Positions 6,358 to 12,208 of a stretch of 12,208 nucleotides of DNA are shown here, in pieces. A program made the translations under genes and the position numbers. Location of the stretch: positions 1 through 12,208 of the forward strand of contig SKUV01000179.1 of the NCBI GenBank assembly GCA_007129775.1, written 5' to 3'. The notes under the pieces are model-generated. The model searched no databases, was not told where the DNA came from, and saw only the letters and a program-made list of their open reading frames with translations. This stretch comes from Paracoccaceae bacterium. GTDB lineage: Bacteria; Pseudomonadota; Alphaproteobacteria; Rhodobacterales; Rhodobacteraceae. Every line of letters starts with the position of its first letter. Positions within the stretch are counted from its first letter, which is position 1.

Positions 6358-7506
6358 TCAACTTCGGTTCCGGGGGCGGTGGATATGGGCGCTCTGCACC
6401 AGCCCGAAGGCGAACATCAGCACCAGCATGGCCGAGCCACCGTAGGATACCAGCGGCAGCGGCACCCCCACCACCGGCGCCAGCCCCATCACCATCGCCA
6501 TATTGACCATGAAATACAAAAAGAAGGTCGCCGCGACACCAAGGGTCAGGAGCGCCGAAAACCGGTCCTTGTGCTGCAGCGCGATCACGACGCAGAAGAC
6601 GAGGATCAGCGCATAGAGCAACAGCAGCGACGCACCGCCGACAAAGCCGAATTCCTCGGCCAGCGCGGTGAAGATGAAATCGGTGTGCTTTTCGGGCAGA
6701 AAGTTCAGCCGCGACTGGGTGCCCTGCATAAACCCCCGCCCCGACCAGCCGCCCGAGCCCAGCGCGATCTTGGACTGGCTGATGTGATAACCCGCGCCCA
6801 GCGGATCGATCGAAGGATCGAGAAAAGCGTCGATCCGCCGATACTGGTAGTCCTTCAGCAACTGCCATTCCGTCCCGCGGGACATCATCACCGCCACCGC
6901 CCCGGCCACGCCCAGCGCGATCACCACCGCGAAATAGAGCCAGTGCACCCCGGCCAGAAACATCACCGCAGCACCGCCTGCCAGCAGCAGAAGCGCGGTG
7001 CCGAGATCGGGCTGGCGCAGCACCAGAAACGTCGGCAAAAGGATCAGCAAGAGCGCCAGCACCACCCAGACCGGGCGCGAGGCGCGGCGCACGTCGAGCC
7101 GGTCGTAATAGGCCGCCAGCGCCAGCACCAGCGTGACCTTGGCCACTTCCGAAGGCTGCAGCCGCATGAAGCCCAGATCGATCCAGCGCTGCGCCCCCAT
7201 GCCGACAGAGCCGAAGAACTCCACCCAGATCAGCAACACAAGCGACGCGCCATAGGCCAGCCCGGCCATGTTGCGCCAGAACCAGATCGGCACCATGGCG
7301 GTGACGAACATCACCCCGAGGCCCAGCGCGAAGCGCCGCATCTGCGGCTCGGCCCATGGCGACAGCGACCCGCCCGCGATGGAATAGAGCATCAGAAAAC
7401 CGATCTCGGCCACAGCGATCGGCAGCAGCACCAGCGCCCAGTGGAAATAGAGCACCTTCGACAGGCCTGTCGGCGTGCGGGTCACGGTATATTCGAGATA
7501 GCTCAT
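6358..7506 (-). CDS. rodA: Rod-shape peptidoglycan polymerase RodA (SEDS family)
   Basis: The 382-residue integral membrane protein has about ten hydrophobic segments and is the SEDS glycosyltransferase that polymerises lipid II into glycan strands during elongation, paired with PBP2. Family signatures include QPSEVAK (117-123), RQPDLGT (164-170), the periplasmic loop with NFLPEKHTDFIF (268-279) and VGVPLPLVSYGGS (346-358). Asp276 in the HTDFIF motif corresponds to the essential catalytic aspartate of SEDS enzymes. The frame stays open far upstream, but the ATG at 7506 gives the normal RodA N terminus and overlaps the PBP2 stop in an ATGA. The ribosome site is weak, consistent with translational coupling to mrdA. 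Confidence 0.96.
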   Translation of the reverse strand: MSYLEYTVTRTPTGLSKVLYFHWALVLLPIAVAEIGFLMLYSIAGGSLSPWAEPQMRRFALGLGVMFVTAMVPIWFWRNMAGLAYGASLVLLIWVEFFGSVGMGAQRWIDLGFMRLQPSEVAKVTLVLALAAYYDRLDVRRASRPVWVVLALLLILLPTFLVLRQPDLGTALLLLAGGAAVMFLAGVHWLYFAVVIALGVAGAVAVMMSRGTEWQLLKDYQYRRIDAFLDPSIDPLGAGYHISQSKIALGSGGWSGRGFMQGTQSRLNFLPEKHTDFIFTALAEEFGFVGGASLLLLYALILVFCVVIALQHKDRFSALLTLGVAATFFLYFMVNMAMVMGLAPVVGVPLPLVSYGGSAMLVLMFAFGLVQSAHIHRPRNRS

Positions 7507-9446
7507 CCCCGCGGCCTTTGCGAGATTTCCTGCGGGATCAGGCGGAGCTGCATCTCGCGCTGCATCGTCTCGATCCGGTTGCGCTGGGGCGCAGGATATG
7601 CGGACAGCGGCGGCATCCCGCCGTGCAGCGCGAAAAGCGCGATATCGCGCGCGATGGGTGCGGCGACAGCCGACCCGCCGCCGCCATGTTCCACCACCAC
7701 CGAAACGGCGATACGCGGCGCGGTCTCGGGCGCGAAGGCCACATAAAGCGCATGGTTGCGCCGGTTCCACGGGCGCTGGGCATCGGTGCGGGTCCCGGCG
7801 GCACGTTCGGCGGGCGTGATCGAATAGACCTGGCTGGTGCCGGTCTTGCCGGCCATCCGGTAATTCGCATCCACCACGCGCGAGCCGAAGGCGGTGCCGC
7901 GCTGGTGGTTCGTCGTCTCGGACATGCCGCGCCGGATGATCGCCAGATGCGCCGGGTCGATATCGAGCGGCGGCGCCTCGGCGCGGGCCTGCTCGATCCC
8001 ACCGACCGCGCGCACCATGTTCGGCATGACCTGGCGCCCCGTGGCCAGCCGCGCGGTCATCACCGCCAGTTGCAGCGGTGTGGCCAGCACGAAGCCCTGC
8101 CCGATGGAGGCGTTGATCGTGTCGCCCACCAGCCACGGCTCGCCCCGGCGCCGCTGCTTCCATTCGCGCGTCGGATTCAGCCCGGAGGCGACCGACGACA
8201 TCGGAATGTCGAACCGCTGGCCCAGACCCAGCCGCGCGGCCATGTCGTTGATCCGCTCGATCCCGATGCGCTGGCAGATGTCGTAGAAATAGACATCGCA
8301 GGATTCCGACAGCGCCGAGACGAGGTTCACCCGCCCGTGCCCGCCGCGCTTCCAGCAATGAAAGCGCCGGCCGGACACATCCATATGCCCGGGGCAGAAC
8401 ACCCGCTCTTCCGGCACGACCTCGCCCGCTTCCAGCGCGGCCAGCGCCGTCACCATCTTGAAGGTGGAGCCGGGCGGATAGACACCCTGCACCGACTTGT
8501 CCACGAGCGGGCGGTATTCGTCATCCAGCAGCGCCTGAAAATCCGGCACCGAGATACCGCGGGCAAAAAGGTTCGGATCGTAGGAGGGCGCCGAGGCGAT
8601 GGCCAGCAGATCGCCCTTTTCCAGATCGATCACGACCGAGGCCGCGCTTTCCCCGTCCAGCCGGGCGCGCGCGAAGTTCTGCAACTGGTGGTCGATGGTC
8701 AGATGCACGTTGGCGCCCGGCGTGCCCTCCACCCGGCTGAGTTCGCGCATGACGCGGCCGACGGAATTCACCTCGATCCGGCGCGAGCCCGCACTGCCGC
8801 GCAGCACATGCTCCATCCGCCGTTCCACGCCCAGCTTCCCGATCTGGAAGCCGGGGATCTGCAGCACCGGGTCGGGAACCTCCTGTTGCTCCAGATCGCG
8901 CTCGCTGACGGCGCCCACATAGCCCACCACATGGGCGAAATCATGGGCCTGCGGATAGATGCGCGACAGGCCCACCTCGGGGGTGATCCCCGGCAGGGCC
9001 GGGGCATTGGCGGCGATACGGGCGATTTCTTCCCAGCTCAGCCGTTCGGCGACGGTGACAGGCACGAAGGGGCGATGGCGGCGCACCTCGCGCAGAACCC
9101 GCTCGATCGCGTCGTCATCCAGCGGCACCAGTTGTGCCATGCGGCGCAGCACGGCCTCCACATCGCCGGCATCCTCGCGCACGATAACGGCGCGGTAATT
9201 CTGTTCGTTGCCGGCCAGCAGGCGGCCGTTGCGGTCCTGTATCACGCCGCGCACAGGCGGGATCAGGCGCATGTTGATGCGGTTTTCCTCGGCCAGCAGG
9301 CGGAACTGGTCGGCCTCGTCGACCTGCATGTGGCGCATCCGCAGGGCAAGCGCGCCCACCGCCACGGCCTGCACGCCGCCCAGGATCAGGGCCCTGCGCC
9401 CGACGAGCCTTGCGGTATCCTCGGTATCCTTGGCGGGTTTCTTCAT
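7503..9446 (-). CDS. mrdA: Penicillin-binding protein 2 (elongation transpeptidase)
   Basis: The 647-residue class B PBP cross-links peptidoglycan in the rod complex. A short cytoplasmic tail precedes a single membrane anchor (about 17-35). The PBP dimerisation/pedestal domain spans roughly 60-240, with PVRGVIQDRNG at 64-74, and the transpeptidase domain runs from about 265 to 605. Active-site motifs are S327-T-F-K330, S382-C-D384 and K534-T-G-T537. The segment between the first two motifs holds Cys351, Cys364, His370 and Cys383, positioned where the zinc ligands of E. coli PBP2 are reported. The ATG at 9446 follows GGAAGG (9452-9457 on the plus map) and overlaps the mreD stop (ATGA). The gene also overlaps rodA downstream, so the two enzyme partners are probably made together. 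The length is usual for PBP2. Confidence 0.96.
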   Translation of the reverse strand: MKKPAKDTEDTARLVGRRALILGGVQAVAVGALALRMRHMQVDEADQFRLLAEENRINMRLIPPVRGVIQDRNGRLLAGNEQNYRAVIVREDAGDVEAVLRRMAQLVPLDDDAIERVLREVRRHRPFVPVTVAERLSWEEIARIAANAPALPGITPEVGLSRIYPQAHDFAHVVGYVGAVSERDLEQQEVPDPVLQIPGFQIGKLGVERRMEHVLRGSAGSRRIEVNSVGRVMRELSRVEGTPGANVHLTIDHQLQNFARARLDGESAASVVIDLEKGDLLAIASAPSYDPNLFARGISVPDFQALLDDEYRPLVDKSVQGVYPPGSTFKMVTALAALEAGEVVPEERVFCPGHMDVSGRRFHCWKRGGHGRVNLVSALSESCDVYFYDICQRIGIERINDMAARLGLGQRFDIPMSSVASGLNPTREWKQRRRGEPWLVGDTINASIGQGFVLATPLQLAVMTARLATGRQVMPNMVRAVGGIEQARAEAPPLDIDPAHLAIIRRGMSETTNHQRGTAFGSRVVDANYRMAGKTGTSQVYSITPAERAAGTRTDAQRPWNRRNHALYVAFAPETAPRIAVSVVVEHGGGGSAVAAPIARDIALFALHGGMPPLSAYPAPQRNRIETMQREMQLRLIPQEISQRPRG

Positions 9447-9982
9447 AGCGGCCTTCCCAGCGCATCGACCTCACCCGTGGCCGGCTTGCGCACCTTCAGG
9501 ATAACGTGGCTGATACCCACGACAAGCGGATAGGCCAGAAGCGTGAAGATCATCTGCAGCAGCGCCGGCCCCAGCCCCGGCTGCGGCACCATCAGCATGA
9601 AAAGCACCACTCGTTCGATCACCAGCATGCTCAGCGCCACACCGGCCACCAGCGCCCATTCGGTGGGAAAGGTCACCTCGCGCAGAAGCGCCTGCCGCTG
9701 GCGCAGGAATTCGGTGCCGATCACCACCAGAAGCGCCCAGAGCCCGGGCGGGCGCATCAGCACCAGATCCTCGATCAGAAAGACCGCCGCCACCAGCAGC
9801 GCGGGCATATAGGCCGGACGGCGCAGCACCCATGCGAAGGTGAGGCACAACAGCAGGTCCGGCCCCGGCAGCGAGGCCGGCAAAGTGCTCAGCGGCAGGA
9901 TACGCACGAACAGCCACAGCGCCGCCAGCGCGACAAACAGGCTCCAGTAGCCCAGCGGGCGGCTGGTGACGGGCTCTGCCAT
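9443..9982 (-). CDS. mreD: Rod shape-determining membrane protein MreD
   Basis: The 179-residue product is strongly hydrophobic, with five to six membrane spans (roughly 14-30, 40-54, 58-76, 80-95, 108-132 and 138-163), as expected for MreD. MreD is an inner-membrane partner of MreC in the elongation complex. Sequence conservation in this family is low, so the call rests on the hydrophobic profile, size, the (L)LLCLTFAWVLRRP-type stretch near 43-56, and the position between mreC and mrdA. The ATG at 9982 shares one base with the mreC TGA (TGATG), preceded by a GGGAG-rich ribosome site. A longer open frame upstream is only mreC read out of frame. Confidence 0.9.
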   Translation of the reverse strand: MAEPVTSRPLGYWSLFVALAALWLFVRILPLSTLPASLPGPDLLLCLTFAWVLRRPAYMPALLVAAVFLIEDLVLMRPPGLWALLVVIGTEFLRQRQALLREVTFPTEWALVAGVALSMLVIERVVLFMLMVPQPGLGPALLQMIFTLLAYPLVVGISHVILKVRKPATGEVDALGRPL

Positions 9983-10905
9983 CAGCCCCCGCTCCCGCCG
10001 CCATTCGCCGCACTTGCCGCCGGGCGCGACGGCAGCGCCACGCCATCCGGGGGGCGTACCAGCCCGCCCGGGTCGCTGACCCGCTCCACCGGTTGCGAGC
10101 GCAGCACCCGCAGGAACTGCAGCCGCTCGTAATCGGCCGACAGGCGCACGCGCAGCCGCCGGTCGGCGCCCTGCGCCACCTCGCCCACCAGAAGCCCCGC
10201 CGGAAAGACCCCGCCATCGCCCGATGTCACCACCCGGTCGCCGGGCCGGATCACATCGGGGCTTTCGAGAAAATCGAGCGGCGGCAGCGCGCTGTTGTCG
10301 CCGGCCAGCACCGCGCGCTGGCCCGAGGGCTGCACCGTCACCGGTATCCGGCTGTTCGAATCGGTCAGCAGGATCACCCGGCTGGTCTGCTGGCCGACAC
10401 CCGAGATACGGCCCACAAGGCCGAGCCCGTCCATCGTCGCCCAGCCATCCTGTATGCCGTCGCGCCCGCCCACGTTGAGCAGCACCGACTGCCGGAAGGG
10501 CGAGCCGGAATCCGCCAGCACCACGCCGGTGACATGGGTCAGCCGCGGATCGACCCTGAGCTGGTTGAGATCGCGCAACTGGGCGTTTTGCTGTTCCAGT
10601 TGCAGCGCCGCCTCGCGCCATGCCCGCATCTGCTGCAATTCGCGGCGCAATTGCTGGTTCTGTTCGTGGATGCGGGCGTAGGACCGGAAATCCTCGACCA
10701 TCCCGACAAAGCCGGTAACCGGCACCAGCGCCCATTCCATGTTCGGCACCATGCGGTCGATCAGCGCGACGCGAAACCGCTCCACCCGGGGGCTGTCGAT
10801 CCGCCACAATGCGAAGACGGCCACCAGCGCAAGCACCAGCAGCCCGATCAGGATTCGCCGCACCGGGCGGGCGATGTCTTCGGGTGAGGTCTTGTCCCGT
10901 GCCAC
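9982..10905 (-). CDS. mreC: Rod shape-determining protein MreC
   Basis: The 307-residue bitopic protein has one N-terminal transmembrane helix (about 18-34), a coiled coil (about 72-115, rich in Q/E/R/L) and a periplasmic beta-domain (about 120-270) that contains VVLADSGSPFRQSVLLNVG and the GDRVVTSGDGGVFPAGLLVGEV signature (222-243). MreC links cytoplasmic MreB to RodA/PBP2 and is thought to activate them. The start is a GTG at 10905, chosen for the excellent AGGAGA (10911-10916 on the plus map) six bases away. The C-terminal tail (about 283-307) is Pro/Ala/Gly/Ser-rich and probably disordered. It follows mreB after a 73-bp gap, the only large gap in the operon, and shares one base with mreD. 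Confidence 0.95.
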   Translation of the reverse strand: MARDKTSPEDIARPVRRILIGLLVLALVAVFALWRIDSPRVERFRVALIDRMVPNMEWALVPVTGFVGMVEDFRSYARIHEQNQQLRRELQQMRAWREAALQLEQQNAQLRDLNQLRVDPRLTHVTGVVLADSGSPFRQSVLLNVGGRDGIQDGWATMDGLGLVGRISGVGQQTSRVILLTDSNSRIPVTVQPSGQRAVLAGDNSALPPLDFLESPDVIRPGDRVVTSGDGGVFPAGLLVGEVAQGADRRLRVRLSADYERLQFLRVLRSQPVERVSDPGGLVRPPDGVALPSRPAASAANGGGSGG

Positions 10906-10933
10906 GGCTGTCTCCTGCCGAAAGCGCGGCGCG

Positions 10934-10972
10934 CCGGGTCTGCGGCGGCCCGGTGGTGCCGGCGGCTCCGGC
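10934..10972 (-). promoter_or_regulatory. Two tandem hairpins in the mreB-mreC gap
   Basis: Immediately after the mreB stop on the minus strand comes GCCGG-AGCCG-CCGGC (10958-10972), a 5-bp stem with a 5-nt loop. Then comes a second CCGGG/CCCGG stem (10949-10953 with 10934-10938, 10-nt loop). No T run follows. The hairpins could protect the mreB 3' end after processing or cause partial termination, lowering mreC-rodA output relative to mreB. High G+C makes chance stems common. Confidence 0.3.
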
Positions 10973-10978
10973 CTTGTG

Positions 10979-12013
10979 CTAGCTTTCGTAGTCTATGGCA
11001 TGGCGCAGTTGCTTTTCATATTCCAGCGCCTTGCCGGTGCCGATGGCCACACAATTCAGTGACTCGTCGGCGACCGAGATCGCAAGCCCCGTCTGTTCGC
11101 GCAGTGCCAGATCAAGTTCGCCCAGCAGCGCGCCGCCGCCGGTCAGCATCACGCCGCGATCCACGATATCGGCGGCAAGGTCGGGCGGCGTGGCCTCCAG
11201 CGCCATCATCACGGCCTCGCAGATCGTCTGCACCGTCTCGGCCAGCGCCTCGGCCACCTGCGCCTGGCTGATCTCGATCTCCTTCGGCACGCCGTTGAGC
11301 AGGTCGCGGCCACGGATTTGCAGCACCGCGCCGCGCCCGTCGTCGGGCATCCGCGCCGTGCCGATGGAGGTCTTGATCCGCTCCGCCGTGGCCTCGCCGA
11401 TCAACAGGTTCTGCTGGCGCCGCAGGTAGGAGATCACGGCCTCGTCCATCCGGTCGCCCCCCACACGGACCGAGCGCGCATAGACGATGTCGCCAAGGCT
11501 GAGCACCGCAACCTCGGTCGTGCCGCCGCCGATATCGACGACCATGCTGCCGGTGGGATCGGTAATCGGCATGCCCGCGCCGATGGCCGCGGCGATGGGC
11601 TCCGATATCAGCCCGGCGCGGCGCGCGCCCGCCGACAGGACCGATTGGCGGATCGCGCGCTTTTCCACCGGCGTCGCGCCGTAGGGGACGCAGACGATCA
11701 CCTTGGGCTTGGAAAAGGCGGTGCGCTTGTGAACCTTGCGGATGAAATGCTTGATCATCTCTTCGGCCACGTCGAAATCGGCAATCACGCCGTCGCGCAT
11801 GGGCCGGATCGCCTGAATCGAGCCGGGGGTACGGCCGAGCATCAGCTTGGCATCCTCGCCCACGGCCAGCACCTGCTTGACCCCGTCCCGGACGTGATAG
11901 GCGACCACCGAAGGCTCGTTCAGGATAATCCCCTGCCCCTTGACATAGACCAGCGTGTTCGCTGTGCCGAGGTCGATCGCCATGTCGGACGAGAAGAGGC
12001 CCGAAAAGAACAT
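10979..12013 (-). CDS. mreB: Rod shape-determining protein MreB (bacterial actin)
   Basis: The 344-residue actin-like ATPase polymerises into membrane-bound filaments that orient the elongation machinery. The phosphate-1 motif DLGTANT lies at 14-20, phosphate-2 DIGGGTTE at 160-167, and the adenosine motif TGGGALL at 291-297. A SEPIAAAIG segment (137-145) carries the catalytic Glu138. The N terminus MFFSGLFSSDMAIDLG includes a short hydrophobic stretch suited to membrane contact. I chose the ATG at 12013, which gives the family's normal N terminus and has AGGA (12024-12027) upstream. An in-frame ATG at 12085 would overlap the candidate promoter and add an atypical 24-residue extension. It is the first gene of the mreBCD-mrdA-rodA-ghrA operon and ends with TAG. 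Confidence 0.98.
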   Translation of the reverse strand: MFFSGLFSSDMAIDLGTANTLVYVKGQGIILNEPSVVAYHVRDGVKQVLAVGEDAKLMLGRTPGSIQAIRPMRDGVIADFDVAEEMIKHFIRKVHKRTAFSKPKVIVCVPYGATPVEKRAIRQSVLSAGARRAGLISEPIAAAIGAGMPITDPTGSMVVDIGGGTTEVAVLSLGDIVYARSVRVGGDRMDEAVISYLRRQQNLLIGEATAERIKTSIGTARMPDDGRGAVLQIRGRDLLNGVPKEIEISQAQVAEALAETVQTICEAVMMALEATPPDLAADIVDRGVMLTGGGALLGELDLALREQTGLAISVADESLNCVAIGTGKALEYEKQLRHAIDYES

Positions 12014-12051
12014 GTCTGAGGATTCCTGTCTGACGCCCGCAAGGGTTTGGG

Positions 12052-12076
12052 CCGCGATTCTGCGGGCAGATCGCGG
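12052..12076 (-). promoter_or_regulatory. Imperfect stem-loop / dyad in the mreB leader
   Basis: CCGCGAT and ATCGCGG form a 7-bp inverted repeat, extended inside by CTG/CAG with a one-base bulge and a CGGG tetraloop on the plus map. It lies between the candidate -10 element (12085-12090) and the mreB ATG, so it would be at the very 5' end of the mRNA. It could stabilise the message, or the DNA dyad could be a repressor site. Confidence 0.45.
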
Positions 12077-12084
12077 AACGCGCA

Positions 12085-12114
12085 CTTATAGGCCCCCGAG
12101 CCTTCGCCCGTAAA
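12085..12114 (-). promoter_or_regulatory. Candidate promoter of the mre operon
   Basis: On the minus strand, TTTACG (12109-12114) and TATAAG (12085-12090) are separated by 18 bp, a plausible housekeeping-sigma -35/-10 pair. Transcription would start near 12078 and give a leader of about 65 nt before the mreB ATG. TATAAG stands out in an otherwise G+C-rich region. No gene was found between here and the window edge at 12208, although a gene end or start beyond the edge cannot be excluded. Confidence 0.4.
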
Positions 12115-12208
12115 GGGGCGGGGCCGAAGTGACCGGCAGCAATCCGCCCGAATCGCTGGCGCGGCGTGCCGCGGGTCCTGCGGCTGCACCCCTTGCCCGC
12201 GCGGCGGC

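Noticed and set aside
5959..7746. A 595-codon open frame on the plus strand, opposite ghrA and rodA
   Set aside because: It has the same low-complexity His/Arg/Gln composition and no recognisable family; it mirrors rodA codons.
6358..8358. A longer 666-residue version of RodA
   Set aside because: The first 280 or so residues are PBP2 coding sequence read in another frame. The ATG at 7506 gives the standard RodA N terminus.
7356..9533. A 725-codon open frame on the plus strand, opposite PBP2
   Set aside because: It is rich in His, Arg, Gln and Pro with no domain pattern, and lies exactly opposite a well-supported gene. Long antisense open frames are expected in high-G+C DNA where third positions avoid A/T.
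12115..12208. Possible end of another gene at the right edge
   Set aside because: All three minus-strand frames were read by eye. Two run open into or past the promoter region and none shows a recognisable C terminus or other protein signal, so no gene can be supported here.

Overview
The window looks like a chromosomal housekeeping segment of a high-G+C alphaproteobacterium, most likely order Rhodobacterales (Rhodobacter/Roseobacter type). The grounds are the character of MreB, CobS and CobT, the bolA / J-domain / cobS / cobT order, the strong G/C preference at third codon positions, and the mreBCD-mrdA-rodA operon. This assignment comes from recognising protein families and not from a database search. 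I see no mobile element, CRISPR array, tRNA or rRNA.

Left part (about 1-5340). A bolA gene on the minus strand is divergent from a J-domain protein with a cysteine/histidine cluster. Next comes a plus-strand cobalamin block: cobS, a small predicted exported protein of unknown function, and cobT, joined by 4-nt stop/start overlaps. CobS (AAA+ ATPase) and CobT (VWA/MIDAS protein) are two of the three subunits of the aerobic CobNST cobaltochelatase; CobN is not in the window. A terminator-like hairpin follows cobT. Then come a 68-residue twin-transmembrane HIG1-type protein and, 2 nt later, a PduO-type cob(I)alamin adenosyltransferase. The block therefore carries cobalt insertion and corrinoid adenosylation.

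Right part (about 5400-12114, all minus strand). Read from the right edge, the cell-elongation operon runs mreB, mreC, mreD, mrdA (PBP2), rodA. MreB is the actin-like scaffold, MreC and MreD are the membrane/periplasmic linkers, RodA is the SEDS glycan polymerase and PBP2 is its partner transpeptidase. From mreC to rodA the genes overlap by 1-4 nt. A GhrA-like 2-hydroxyacid dehydrogenase follows 15 nt after rodA and ends convergently against the adenosyltransferase gene. A candidate promoter and a strong leader hairpin lie upstream of mreB.

Most of the window is conserved core-genome content. The less explained parts are the exported protein between cobS and cobT, the Cys/His J-domain protein beside cobS, the dehydrogenase at the end of the rod operon, the three-Cys/one-His set in PBP2, and the hairpins in the mreB and cobS leaders and the mreB-mreC gap.
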